A stretch of 24,470 nt of DNA from an uncultured Muribaculaceae bacterium (GCA_910583775.1 CAJTYD010000050.1:1-24470), one strand, 5' to 3'. Shown: positions 1-8,083, counted from the first letter of the stretch. The notes: a model not told the origin generated them from the sequence alone. A program made the numbers and translations.

Positions 1-98
1 TTGGCTTCGCGGTAGATGCCGCTTAGCCTATAATCATTTTTTTAACGAACTATTGACTGTACTCCTGTCTAAAAAATGTATATTACTGTCTGCCAGGC

Positions 99-126
99 GG
101 ACGCACGAGCCGTGCGTCCCTACAAT
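99..126 (+). repeat. REP-like palindromic repeat, copy 1
   Basis: Perfect 9-bp arms, GGACGCACG and CGTGCGTCC, flank a 3-base loop AGC, and the tail reads CTACAAT. The same element recurs at 1505-1530 and 9952-9977, always between genes and in the same orientation with the tail on the right. Dispersed intergenic palindromes of this kind are typical of REP elements mobilised by RAYT-type transposases. No such transposase lies in this window. Confidence 0.8.
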
Positions 127-142
127 GCCGCTAACCTTTGAA

Positions 143-168
143 ACATGCCAAAGGCATGTCCCTACAAT
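143..168 (+). repeat. Variant REP-like palindrome with conserved tail
   Basis: The arms ACATGCC and GGCATGT (7 bp, perfect) flank the loop AAA, followed by CCCTACAAT. The stem differs from the main repeat but the trailing CCCTACAAT is the same as in the neighbouring copy at 99-126. This suggests a second subfamily whose stem changed on both arms while the tail stayed fixed. Confidence 0.55.
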
Positions 169-234
169 AGATACCCGCGCTACAGCCCAATTGCTAATTA
201 CTCTTTTCTAATTGCTAATTGTCTAAGGCCCAAT

Positions 235-262
235 TCAACATTCAAAACTCAACATTCAAAAC
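235..262 (+). repeat. 14-bp tandem duplication
   Basis: TCAACATTCAAAAC occurs twice head to tail (235-248 and 249-262), immediately before the nspC stop codon region. It could be replication slippage in an AT-rich spacer. No function is evident. Confidence 0.8.
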
Positions 263-270
263 TATGTCTG

Positions 271-1425
271 TTAGTCCATGCGGGAGCGATAGTCGGCATA
301 GGTGTATTCGCGGAGCAGGATGGGAGCGCCCTGCGAGGGCTGGAGCCATATCGACGGGTGCTGCACGCCGTTGAACATGTTGGTCTTCACCGTTGTATAG
401 TGGTTCATGTCGAGCAGCGTGAGCTTACGTCCCGGCACGAGCGGTTCGGCGAATTTCCAGTCGCCGACAAAGTCGCCTGTCAGACACGAGTTGCCGCCTA
501 AGCGGTACGTGATACCCTCCTCCGAATCATCGGGCAACGCCTCGGCGATGGCCGGCTTATAAGGCATCTCCAGACAGTCGGGCATGTGGCAGGCAAAAGA
601 GGCGTCGATGATTGCCGTCTTGATTCCCGCATCCTCAACCACATCGAGTACTTCGGTTACGAGATCGCCTGTCTGCCATGTGAATGCGCTTCCCGGCTCG
701 AGAATAATCTCCAGATTCGGATACTCCGCTTTCAATCCCTTAAGCAGCCGGATGAGATGGTCGGTGTCATAGTCGGCGCGGGTGATAAGATGTCCGCCGC
801 CCATGTTGAGCCATTTCACGCAAGGCAGGAGATGGCCGTATTCCTTCTTGAAGGCCTCGAGCACCTTCTCCAGGTCGTAGCTCGACGACTCGCAAAGGGC
901 ATGGAAGTGCAGTCCCTCGATACCTTCCGGCAGACCTTCCGACAGGTTTTCAGCCTTCTCGCCGAAGCGCGAACCGGGGATACAGGGATTGTATATGTCC
1001 GTCTCGATCACGCTGCAATGCGGATTGACACGCAGTCCCGCCGAAACCGGCTTCTCGGGATGCGAAACGTTGTAGGCGGCGATTGCGTCCTTGAACTTAT
1101 TGAACTGGGCGAGAGAGTTGAAGGTGATATGCGTACTGCCCGCGAGGAATTCGGGGAAGGTCGCCTCGGTGTATACAGGGCAATAGGCATGCACCTCTTT
1201 GCCGAGGAATTCGAGCGACAGCTTCATCTCGTTGAGCGAGGAGGCGGTTGACGCCTGGAAATATTCCGCGATGATCGGGAATGTCTTCCAGAGGGCGTTG
1301 GCCTTGAAGGCCAAGATGATCTTCACGCCGGCGGCATCTGCCACCGAGCGTAGTTTCCGCATATTCCTGCGGATCTTATCTTCGTAGACGATATAATAGG
1401 GGGTAGGTATGTTGTTTTTATCCAT
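271..1425 (-). CDS. nspC: Carboxynorspermidine decarboxylase
   Basis: 384 residues, full length for the family. This is a PLP-dependent decarboxylase of the alanine-racemase (fold III) type that removes the carboxyl group from carboxynorspermidine or carboxyspermidine, the last step of the alternative polyamine route; in gut Bacteroides the product is spermidine. Visible landmarks are the PLP lysine in AFKANAL (Lys41), the phosphate-binding glycine run GGGH (209-212), the EPGSAF motif (243-248), and the catalytic cysteine in GGNSCLTGD (Cys314). The ATG start is followed at once by the family-typical PTPYYIVYED. The partner dehydrogenase is not in this window. It is the last gene of a minus-strand run, 196 bases beyond uvrD, and may have its own promoter: a weak TAnnTTTA box lies at 1484-1491. 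Confidence 0.93.
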   Translation of the reverse strand: MDKNNIPTPYYIVYEDKIRRNMRKLRSVADAAGVKIILAFKANALWKTFPIIAEYFQASTASSLNEMKLSLEFLGKEVHAYCPVYTEATFPEFLAGSTHITFNSLAQFNKFKDAIAAYNVSHPEKPVSAGLRVNPHCSVIETDIYNPCIPGSRFGEKAENLSEGLPEGIEGLHFHALCESSSYDLEKVLEAFKKEYGHLLPCVKWLNMGGGHLITRADYDTDHLIRLLKGLKAEYPNLEIILEPGSAFTWQTGDLVTEVLDVVEDAGIKTAIIDASFACHMPDCLEMPYKPAIAEALPDDSEEGITYRLGGNSCLTGDFVGDWKFAEPLVPGRKLTLLDMNHYTTVKTNMFNGVQHPSIWLQPSQGAPILLREYTYADYRSRMD

Positions 1426-1504
1426 GATCGTGTTTTAATTTTTTGTGGCTTGAGATATGCGTAGGAATGTCTCTATCGTACACTAAAGGTATTGGTTATC
1501 AGGT

Positions 1505-1530
1505 GGATGCACGAGCCGTGCGTCCCTACA
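1505..1530 (+). repeat. REP-like palindromic repeat, copy 2
   Basis: GGATGCACG and CGTGCGTCC flank AGC, with tail CTACA. It is the same element as at 99-126 with a single C-to-T change in the left arm, which would still form a G-T/U wobble pair. It sits between nspC and uvrD. Confidence 0.8.
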
Positions 1531-1621
1531 GTGTCGCGGTCGGTGTCAGCACTCCTGTACCAATTCTAAGTCGAAGAAGCCAATAAGACATAAGCACAAA
1601 AATGTTCTACTGTACTCCTGT

Positions 1622-4051
1622 CTATTTCAGGATGTTGAATTTGGCGAATTTGAGCAGGAGCTTCTTGGTGCCGACTACCTCGAACTCGACGGTGATGCTC
1701 GGTTCGCCGGCGATGTTGCCGATCGCAGTTACCTCGCCTTTGCCGAGTTTCGGATGCTCGATGCGCGTACCGACGGATATCTCGTCGATCGAATGCTGCG
1801 GCACTATCGATTTTCCGGCTCCGGCGATGCCGTCGCGAAGGCTTACAAGTCTTCGTGAATCTCCTTCCGGACGTTTGCCATAATCTGTAGCGCCGATCCT
1901 GCCAGACGCACTGTTCCCGGCTCCGTATCTACCTGTGCCTCCCGAGCCGTATCGGCTCGATGTGCCGTAGCCGCCTCTATCGCCGGAAGAATACTGGCTT
2001 TTCCCTCCGAACGAAGAGGAGAAATTTGCAGCGGGATTGATAAACCGCTCTGAAGAATCGTCGACATTCACTGACGACACCATCTTCAGGAACCGGGGAT
2101 CAATTTCGGAGAGGAACCTTGACGGTTTCGTAAGCACTGTCTGTCCGTTCCTGAAACGCGATCCGGCGAAGGTAAGCGTACAGGTCTCTTTGGCGCGTGT
2201 AATCGCCACGTAAAGCAACCGCCGTTCCTCCTCAACCTGCGCCAGTGAATCCATGCTCATCGCTGCCGGGAAGAGCTCCTCCTCGACACCCACGATATAC
2301 ACATGCTTGAACTCAAGACCTTTGGCGGCATGTACCGTCATAAGCGTCACCTTCGGCTCGTTCGTATCATCGCTCTCGTCCTGGTCAGTGGCCAGCATAA
2401 CCTCCGACAGGAAATCGCGCATCGAAATCTCCTCAATGCCCTCCTCCTCGCGGAATTCTACAAAATCCTTAAGACCCGAAAGCATCTCCGAAAGGTTTTC
2501 CTGACGGCTGATGCTCTCCGGAGTGTTGTCGTGAGCCAGCGAGGTAAGGATACCGGTGCGGTTATATATCAGCTGGCCGAGTTCGTAAGCATTAGAGGTC
2601 TCGTTATCCTTGATGAACAGAGATATAAGTTCGGCGAAGCCGTCCAGCTTCTTCTGTGTGCCGGAATTGACGGCGAGCTTGTACTTTTCAGGCTCCCTGA
2701 TCACGGACCAGAGGCTCACTTTCGCTTCCGAAGCCGCGGCCTGTATCTTTTTCATCGTTGTCTCACCGATTCCGCGCGCCGGATAATTGATGACGCGGCG
2801 CAACGCCTCGTCATCGTCAGGATTGATAGTGATTCGGAAATATGCTATGACATCCTTGATCTCCTTGCGCTGATAGAAGGAGAGGCCGCCGTAGATGCGG
2901 TAGTTGATGTTACGTTTTCTCAACGCCTCCTCGAGCACGCGGCTCTGGGCGTTGGTGCGGTAAAGCACGGCATATTCGTCATAGCTGTCGTGGCAGGTGA
3001 GCTTCGAGCGCGAGATCATGTTGGAGACCATATACGCCTCCTCCATGTCGGAATAAGTCCTTACCACCTCCACCGGCGCGCCGGGCTCGTTCTCGCTGTA
3101 GACCTCCTTCTTAAGCTGGTTGGTGTTTCTGGCGATGAGGCTTCCGGCGGCGTTGACGATGTTCTGCGTCGAGCGGTAGTTGCGCTCGAGCTTGAATATC
3201 TTCAGACGCGGGTATCTTCGTTCGAGATGGATGATGTTTCCGATGTTGGCGCCGCGGAAAGAATAGATGCTCTGGGCGTCATCGCCGACGACACACAGCT
3301 TCTGGTCTTCTCCGGCAAGCTGCGAGATAACGAGATGCTGCGCGAAATTCGTATCCTGGTACTCATCGACGAGGATATACTTGAAAAACTCCTGATAATG
3401 GCGTCTCACCTCCGGATGGTCGCGCAGCAGGATATTCATGAAGAAGATGATGTCGTCGAAATCGAGCGCGTTGGCCCGGTGACATCTCTCGCAATAGGAG
3501 CGATAGATCTCTCCGGTTAAGGGACGCTTGGCCTTTCTGTCATAGTCTGTATGTGACGGATCATCAAGATACTGTTCGGGCGAGAGCATATCGTTTTTAG
3601 CGTTCGATATGGCGTTGGCCACAGTGGCGGGTTTATAGACCTTCTCGTCGAGATTCATCTCCTTGATGATCATCTTCACCAGCGAACGGGAGTCGGTGGC
3701 GTCATAGATGGTGAACCCCGGCTTGAAGCCTATAAGCCCGCTATGGTTGCGGAGGATCCTAAGAAAGATGGAGTGGAAAGTGCCCATCCAGAGCTTCGAG
3801 GCCACGCGGTTGCCCGTGAGTGCGGCGATACGTTCCTTCATTTCGCGGGCCGCTTTGTTGGTGAAGGTGAGGGCGAGGATGCGGTAAGGCTCGTAACCGT
3901 TGGCGAGAAGATCCACGATCTTATAGGTAAGCACGCGGGTCTTTCCCGAGCCGGCTCCGGCGATAACCAGCGCCGGTCCCTCCTTGTAGGTCACGGCAGC
4001 TTTCTGCTGGGGATTGAGAAAATCAAGATAGTTGTAGTTTATTTCATCCAT
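1622..4051 (-). CDS. UvrD/PcrA-family superfamily 1 DNA helicase
   Basis: 809 residues from the ATG at 4051; an in-frame TTG six codons upstream is less likely. It is an ATP-driven 3'-5' DNA helicase of the UvrD/Rep/PcrA group, acting in repair and replication-fork maintenance. Motif I (AGAGSGKT, residues 31-38), the Walker B box DEYQD (229-233), QSIYSFRGA and the late motif VTLMTVHAAKGLEFKHV are all present. The C-terminal 50 residues match the small Tudor-like PcrA/UvrD tail (IEHPKLGKGEV). Between core and tail is a long low-complexity linker rich in Gly, Ser, Tyr and Arg (about residues 690-750). The gene begins 18 bases after the PD-(D/E)xK protein and is probably cotranscribed with it. 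It may be the genome's uvrD or pcrA, but which one cannot be decided from sequence alone. Confidence 0.93.
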   Translation of the reverse strand: MDEINYNYLDFLNPQQKAAVTYKEGPALVIAGAGSGKTRVLTYKIVDLLANGYEPYRILALTFTNKAAREMKERIAALTGNRVASKLWMGTFHSIFLRILRNHSGLIGFKPGFTIYDATDSRSLVKMIIKEMNLDEKVYKPATVANAISNAKNDMLSPEQYLDDPSHTDYDRKAKRPLTGEIYRSYCERCHRANALDFDDIIFFMNILLRDHPEVRRHYQEFFKYILVDEYQDTNFAQHLVISQLAGEDQKLCVVGDDAQSIYSFRGANIGNIIHLERRYPRLKIFKLERNYRSTQNIVNAAGSLIARNTNQLKKEVYSENEPGAPVEVVRTYSDMEEAYMVSNMISRSKLTCHDSYDEYAVLYRTNAQSRVLEEALRKRNINYRIYGGLSFYQRKEIKDVIAYFRITINPDDDEALRRVINYPARGIGETTMKKIQAAASEAKVSLWSVIREPEKYKLAVNSGTQKKLDGFAELISLFIKDNETSNAYELGQLIYNRTGILTSLAHDNTPESISRQENLSEMLSGLKDFVEFREEEGIEEISMRDFLSEVMLATDQDESDDTNEPKVTLMTVHAAKGLEFKHVYIVGVEEELFPAAMSMDSLAQVEEERRLLYVAITRAKETCTLTFAGSRFRNGQTVLTKPSRFLSEIDPRFLKMVSSVNVDDSSERFINPAANFSSSFGGKSQYSSGDRGGYGTSSRYGSGGTGRYGAGNSASGRIGATDYGKRPEGDSRRLVSLRDGIAGAGKSIVPQHSIDEISVGTRIEHPKLGKGEVTAIGNIAGEPSITVEFEVVGTKKLLLKFAKFNILK

Positions 4052-4069
4052 TTGGGAGAGTGTTCGCAA

Positions 4070-4549
4070 TTAATTTTCACATATCGCGCCGTTCCGGAGC
4101 TCATGATAGTCGGGGATGGCGGGAATGAAATGATAGGTATTGTTATCGTAATCCACAACGCAGCAATAGTGGTTAAGACCGTTGGAGACGATAAGATAGC
4201 GGGCGCGGAACACCATGTTGTATCTCACGATCTGGTCGAACGTGGCCTGCGAGATCCTGACGTCCGGCGCCTTGTATTCCACGATGATCATGGGAGTTCC
4301 GTCGGGGTTGAAAACCACCGTGTCGCATCTTTTCTTCGTCCCGTTGAGCTCGAGGCCTATCTCGTTGGCCATCAGCGAGGCAGGGTAGTGGAGCGTATCG
4401 CGCATCCATGCCGTGAAATGCTGACGCACATATTCCTCGGGCGTGAAGGCCACATATTTCTTACGCAGGGGGTCGAATACTTTTAAAATATCTTCCTCCA
4501 CATTGAGCCGGAGCTCAACGGGAGGAAGGTTTAGTTTGGGTAAATTCAC
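4070..4549 (-). CDS. Small PD-(D/E)xK nuclease-like protein (HSDR_N family)
   Basis: 159 residues beginning at a GTG; no ATG is available at this end. The sequence resembles the N-terminal nuclease-type domain of type I restriction R subunits, standing alone. The probable PD-(D/E)xK core is Asp76 in KRCDTVVF followed by Glu91-Tyr-Lys93 in MIIVEYKAP. The N-terminal part VAFTPEEYVRQHFTAWM is typical of Bacteroidetes members of this family. There is no helicase or methylase partner of a restriction system nearby; instead the gene lies directly upstream of a UvrD-type helicase on the same strand. Whether it cuts DNA is unknown, so the nuclease role is inferred from the motif only. Confidence 0.85.
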   Translation of the reverse strand: MNLPKLNLPPVELRLNVEEDILKVFDPLRKKYVAFTPEEYVRQHFTAWMRDTLHYPASLMANEIGLELNGTKKRCDTVVFNPDGTPMIIVEYKAPDVRISQATFDQIVRYNMVFRARYLIVSNGLNHYCCVVDYDNNTYHFIPAIPDYHELRNGAICEN

Positions 4550-4609
4550 TAATTTGTCAGAATTATACGGTGAGAATGAAGCCGGCTGCGGTTATCGGCT
4601 GTTGTAACT

Positions 4610-5440
4610 TCATTTATCGTTTTCTGCTATCTTGTTGCTGCCGCGGTAGTTGGGGTCGAAGATTGAGTTGAGAAGGTCGGCGAGACGGAGTCCTCCCTTG
4701 AGGAGCTGCTGCTCCACCACCGGAGTCCATTTGGCTATATAGTCATACGAAAGGTTAGAATCCTGCTCGGTATCTTTGTAGACTCTTGTGGCAACCTGAT
4801 GGCATTCCTTGCCCCATTTCTCGGCTGAGCCGTAGGCGATTATCGCCGCGTGCTCGGCCTCGGTGGCGCGGTCGATCTGCTGCTGCCATTCGGTGTAGCT
4901 CCATTTGTGGCCGGCCTCGAGAAGTTTCGTGTCCCATACGGAATGGATATTGGAGGGAGCGTTGAAGAATTTCACGCTCCAGCTGTTTCCACCGCGGTCG
5001 CTGGCGTGGCCCATGTGCATCGGTTGATGGATATCGCCGACAAGGTGGATCACCATGCGGAGGGCAAGCGATTTATCCTGGTCCGATTTATTGGGGTCCT
5101 GAAGGATCTTCACCTGCTCGGGGATTGCTCTGACAATGTCGCCGCTCTCGAGAAGGGGTGCCTTTTCGAAAGGCACGCCGTCGTCAATGTTTTTGTAATG
5201 CCAGGTCTTCGAATAGGCATATTCGGGAGTGTGGGAGGCGTTGTCAAGCCAGTTGGAGTAATAGACTATCGACTTGCCGCCGAGGAGATTCTCGACGGCG
5301 TTCTTTGTGGCGGAAGTGAGATGGTTCTCGGCGATGAAGCAGACGGTGTCATGGCCTTTCTGCCCCCAGGAGAAAGCGTTCAGAGCCGAAAGGCTAAGCA
5401 TTCCGGCTGAAAGAAGTATTTTTGAAAACGAGTTATCCAT
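4610..5440 (-). CDS. Secreted S1/P1-type nuclease
   Basis: 276 residues from the ATG at 5440. A longer frame reaching 5587 would run back through the promoter and terminator and bury the signal peptide, so I reject it. Residues 1-24 form a signal peptide (KILLSAGMLSLSALNAFS). Cleavage before Trp25 would expose the N-terminal Trp that ligates zinc in this family. Other expected tri-zinc ligands are visible: His30 in WGQKGH, the Asp/His in NWLDNASHT, HLVGDIHQPMH, GGNSW, and HSVWD. It likely degrades single-stranded DNA or RNA and 3'-nucleotides in the periplasm or outside the cell, as a nutrient scavenger. It has its own promoter region, separated from mlaF by a terminator. Confidence 0.92.
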   Translation of the reverse strand: MDNSFSKILLSAGMLSLSALNAFSWGQKGHDTVCFIAENHLTSATKNAVENLLGGKSIVYYSNWLDNASHTPEYAYSKTWHYKNIDDGVPFEKAPLLESGDIVRAIPEQVKILQDPNKSDQDKSLALRMVIHLVGDIHQPMHMGHASDRGGNSWSVKFFNAPSNIHSVWDTKLLEAGHKWSYTEWQQQIDRATEAEHAAIIAYGSAEKWGKECHQVATRVYKDTEQDSNLSYDYIAKWTPVVEQQLLKGGLRLADLLNSIFDPNYRGSNKIAENDK

Positions 5441-5465
5441 TTTGTTTATCTTGTTATTGCTTTTA

Positions 5466-5484
5466 CAAATATATGGCAAATATA
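5466..5484 (-). promoter_or_regulatory. Tandem -7 promoter boxes for the S1/P1 nuclease
   Basis: Two copies of TATATTTG (minus strand; 5466-5473 and 5477-5484), each an exact match to the Bacteroidetes -7 consensus TAnnTTTG, lie 26 and 37 bases upstream of the ATG at 5440. No good TTG -33 box sits at the right distance for either, so the active one cannot be chosen. The position just after a terminator supports independent transcription of the nuclease. Confidence 0.5.
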
Positions 5485-5485
5485 C

Positions 5486-5508
5486 AAAAAAAACCGGATT
5501 TAATCCGG
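5486..5508 (-). terminator. Rho-independent terminator after mlaF
   Basis: On the minus strand, CCGGATT and AATCCGG form a perfect 7-bp dyad followed by eight T. It lies 50-73 bases past the mlaF stop codon and immediately upstream of the nuclease promoter boxes. Confidence 0.8.
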
Positions 5509-5558
5509 ATTTAAGATGAGTTAGTGCCGATCGGAGGGCTCGCGAGGATCCGCGGATC

Positions 5559-6362
5559 TTACTTGCCACGAATCTGGTTCTCTTCATTTACTTCCGATTC
5601 ATATTCTTTTTCGAGGAAAGTCTTCACTTCGCGGAATAGCTTGGAGGCGAATACGAAATCGTTGAGCGACTCGCTCTTGCTGCGGAAGATGTTGTGGTCG
5701 TTGCCGATCCAGTCGCAGTGTCCCTTGTTGATGAAGATGATATGCTCTCCGATTCCAAGCACGGAGTTCATATCGTGGGTATTTATGATCGTGGTGATGT
5801 TGTATTCGTGGGTGATGTCGCTCAGAAGTTCGTCGATAAGGATAGACGTGCGGGGGTCGAGGCCGGAGTTGGGCTCGTCGCAGAAGAGATATTTCGGATT
5901 GAGGGCGATTGCGCGGGCTATGGCGACACGCTTCTGCATACCTCCCGAAATCTCGGAGGGATATTTGGAGTCGGCGTTCTCAAGGCCCACGCGCTTGATG
6001 CAGAAATGAGCCCTCTCGAGCTGTTCCTGATGGGAGAGCGGGCTGAACATCTTCAGGGGGAACATCACGTTTCCGAGCACGGTCTCGTTGTCGAAAAGCG
6101 CCGAACCCTGGAAGAGCATACCTATCTCGGAGCGCAGCTGGCGTTTTTGCGCCGCGTCGAGCGAGCGGAAACGGCGTCCGTCGTAAAGGATCTCTCCCTC
6201 CTCGGGGGTGAGGAGACCGATCAGGCATTTCATGAAAACGGTCTTTCCCGAACCGCTCTGTCCGATTATGAGGTTGGTCTTGCCGGTGTCGAACTTGGCG
6301 CTGATATCGAAAAGAACGCGCTGACCGTCAAACCATTTGGATACGTTTCTTGCTTCAATCAT
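5559..6362 (-). CDS. mlaF: MlaF-like ABC transporter ATP-binding protein
   Basis: 267 residues. This is the ATPase of a Mla/MCE-type phospholipid transporter that moves glycerophospholipids between inner and outer membranes. Walker A is GQSGSGKT (34-41), the Q-loop is in MLFQGSALFD, the signature is ISGGMQKR (138-145), Walker B is YLFCDEP (158-164), and the H-loop His is in NTHDM. The ATG overlaps the mlaE stop by four bases (ATGA), so translation is probably coupled. The last 35 residues are charged and extend beyond the usual core. The MCE-domain substrate-binding subunit (mlaD), often encoded next, is absent: a terminator and a nuclease gene follow. Confidence 0.9.
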   Translation of the reverse strand: MIEARNVSKWFDGQRVLFDISAKFDTGKTNLIIGQSGSGKTVFMKCLIGLLTPEEGEILYDGRRFRSLDAAQKRQLRSEIGMLFQGSALFDNETVLGNVMFPLKMFSPLSHQEQLERAHFCIKRVGLENADSKYPSEISGGMQKRVAIARAIALNPKYLFCDEPNSGLDPRTSILIDELLSDITHEYNITTIINTHDMNSVLGIGEHIIFINKGHCDWIGNDHNIFRSKSESLNDFVFASKLFREVKTFLEKEYESEVNEENQIRGK

Positions 6363-7105
6363 TGCAACAGAAGTTTAGTGAGGATTACGTCGGCCAGAAG
6401 GATGATGATTGAGCTCGAGACCACGGCCTTCGTACTTGCCTGACCTACCTCGAGAGCTCCTCCTTTTACGTAGTAGCCGTAATAGGCGGCGACTGTGGTG
6501 ATGATGAATGCGAAAACAAGTGTCTTTATGAGCGCATACCAGATATACCACTCGTTAAAGAACGACTGTATGCCGTAGACATAATTCTCCATCGAGATCA
6601 TGTCGGTGAACTGGGCGATGAAGGCGCCGCCGAGAAGGCCCATGAACATCGATAGCACGCAGAGCACCGGGACGAAAAGCACAAACCCCACTACCTTCGG
6701 CATAACGATGAAGTTGGCTGAGTTCAGGCCCATGATATCCAGGGCGTCGATCTGCTCGGTGACGCGCATCGTGCCGATTTCGGAGGCGATGTTGCTTCCT
6801 ACCTTTCCCGCCAGAATCAGCGACATCATGGTGCAGGAGAACTCCAGGATAAGAATCTCTCTGGTGGCCAGACCGGTTGAGTAGGATGGAATCATGGGAG
6901 AGACGATGTTGATCGTCATCTGGATACAGATCACCGCTCCGATAAAGATCGAGATGATGATTACCAGAGGAATGGAGTCGACTCCAAGTTTGTTTATTTC
7001 GAAAATGAGCTGTTTGAAAAACTCTTTCCATTTTTCCGGCACGCGAAAAACCTGCGTAAGAAACATGCAGTAACGGCCGAAAGATTTTATAGATGATACT
7101 ATCAT
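6359..7105 (-). CDS. mlaE: MlaE-family ABC transporter permease
   Basis: 248 residues from the ATG at 7105. The frame stays open to an ATG at 7189, but the added 28 residues are polar and unlike the family, so I prefer the internal start. It is the inner-membrane permease partner of MlaF, with several hydrophobic segments (about 44-66, 90-100, 136-165, 192-210, 228-246). The conserved MlaE signature is clear in GKVGSNIASEIGTMRVTEQ (100-118) continuing into IDAL. It forms an operon with mlaF through a four-base overlap. The start choice is moderately uncertain; the family call is firm. Confidence 0.9.
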   Translation of the reverse strand: MIVSSIKSFGRYCMFLTQVFRVPEKWKEFFKQLIFEINKLGVDSIPLVIIISIFIGAVICIQMTINIVSPMIPSYSTGLATREILILEFSCTMMSLILAGKVGSNIASEIGTMRVTEQIDALDIMGLNSANFIVMPKVVGFVLFVPVLCVLSMFMGLLGGAFIAQFTDMISMENYVYGIQSFFNEWYIWYALIKTLVFAFIITTVAAYYGYYVKGGALEVGQASTKAVVSSSIIILLADVILTKLLLQ

Positions 7106-7239
7106 GTCTGCAAACCTGTTAGTGAGGGAGATCCGGTCGTGGTAGACTTCGCAACCGGTTTTGTGCTGCCTTTTCAACCGGCTTGGCATCTCCCGCCTTT
7201 TTTATAACAAACAAATGGACTGTTCATTTTTTTGCATTG

Positions 7240-7247
7240 CAAAATTA
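7240..7247 (-). promoter_or_regulatory. Putative -7 box for mlaE-mlaF
   Basis: The minus strand reads TAATTTTGCA, an exact TAnnTTTG match with the common CA extension. The expected -33 region is weak (TTTAG at about the right distance). A 7-bp inverted repeat (7230-7244) overlaps the box and could be a regulator site, or simply reflect the TTTGCA ending. Confidence 0.4.
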
Positions 7248-7338
7248 ATAAAAAATTTACAAAACTAAATTGCGAAAATGAGTTTTATTGTCATAATCCG
7301 TATTTTATAGGCTTTGCGGCTTCTGATACCCGTTGAAA

Positions 7339-7370
7339 TTTGGAAAGGATGGCGGATTTTCGTAATTTTG
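7339..7370 (+). promoter_or_regulatory. Promoter of the udk-lptB-CPBP operon
   Basis: TTTG (7339-7342), a 20-bp spacer and TAATTTTG (7363-7370) match the Bacteroidetes primary sigma factor consensus exactly. Transcription would begin near 7377, leaving a leader of about 85 bases before the udk ATG. Confidence 0.75.
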
Positions 7371-7462
7371 TCGTTAGAGAGAAGATGTGCCGGAAATGAA
7401 AGGCCCCTGTCTTTGAGCCGGTATCTTTTCAACTAAATTTCAAATACACTCTATATAAAGTT

Positions 7463-8083
7463 ATGTTGATAATCGGAATAGCGGGAGGAACCGGATCGGG
7501 AAAGACTACGGTGGTCAGAAAAATCGTCCAGAGTCTTCCGAAGGATGAGGTTGCGGTCATTCCTCAGGACTGCTATTATAAGAATAATGCCCACATTCCT
7601 CTTGAGGAGCGCCTCAAGATGAACTATGACGAGCCGGCCTCGATCGAATGGAGCCTGCTTGTCAGACAGCTGAAGCAGCTGAAGGAGGGGAAGGCGATAG
7701 AGATGCCTACCTATGATTTCCTTACTTGCTCGAGAATGCCGGAGACCGTGCATATCGAGCCCCGCGAGGTTATTGTGGTAGAGGGCATTCTTGTTTTGAC
7801 CGACAAGCCTCTGCGCGACATGATGGATGTCAAGGTCTTCGTAGACGCTGACGCCGACGAGCGCCTCATCCGTGTGATCAGCCGCGACTGCATGGAGCGC
7901 GGACGCACGCCGCAGATGGTGATCGACCGTTATGTCGAAACCCTCAAGCCGATGCATGAGCTTCATATCGAGCCTTCGAAGAGATATGCCGACCTAATTG
8001 TGCCCCAGGGGGGCAACAATAAAGTGGCCATCCGTCTGCTGACCGACTATATACGTTCCCTTTTAAAGAATCCTTCAAAATGA
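7463..8083 (+). CDS. udk: Uridine kinase
   Basis: 206 residues, close to the usual 205-215. It phosphorylates uridine and cytidine to UMP and CMP in pyrimidine salvage. The P-loop GGTGSGKT (residues 8-15) sits right at the N-terminus. QDCYYKN, the substrate-binding MNYDEPASIEW, PTYDF and the lid-region RVISRDCMERGR are all typical of Udk. It is the first gene of the plus-strand operon behind a strong promoter. Its stop overlaps the lptB start by four bases, coupling a salvage enzyme to a lipopolysaccharide export ATPase. Confidence 0.95.
   Translation: MLIIGIAGGTGSGKTTVVRKIVQSLPKDEVAVIPQDCYYKNNAHIPLEERLKMNYDEPASIEWSLLVRQLKQLKEGKAIEMPTYDFLTCSRMPETVHIEPREVIVVEGILVLTDKPLRDMMDVKVFVDADADERLIRVISRDCMERGRTPQMVIDRYVETLKPMHELHIEPSKRYADLIVPQGGNNKVAIRLLTDYIRSLLKNPSK

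Larger units (their letters stand above)
1..270. other. Intergenic region with short repeats
   Basis: I see no convincing gene here. The stretch lies downstream of nspC and holds several repeats: a REP-like palindrome (99-119), a second palindrome with the same trailing CCCTACAAT (143-159), a spaced repeat of AATTGCTAATT (189-199 and 210-220), and a 14-bp tandem duplication of TCAACATTCAAAAC (235-248 and 249-262). A 118-codon open frame starting at 145 crosses these repeats and then runs antisense to nspC, so I do not regard it as a gene. Confidence 0.6.
7106..7462. other. Divergent intergenic region between mlaE and udk
   Basis: This 357-base span separates two divergent operons. It contains a strong plus-strand promoter for udk (7339-7370), a minus-strand -7 box for mlaE (7240-7247), and a 15-base dyad TTTTGCA-T-TGCAAAA (7230-7244) that partly overlaps the mlaE box. 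I see no gene in it. Confidence 0.7.

Noticed and set aside
586..1251. 221-codon plus-strand open frame over nspC
   Set aside because: Antisense shadow of a complete decarboxylase gene; no recognisable motif.
2303..3520. 405-codon plus-strand open frame
   Set aside because: It is antisense to the uvrD helicase, whose motifs are complete. The predicted protein shows no domain or signal, and such long antisense frames are expected in GC-richer coding DNA.
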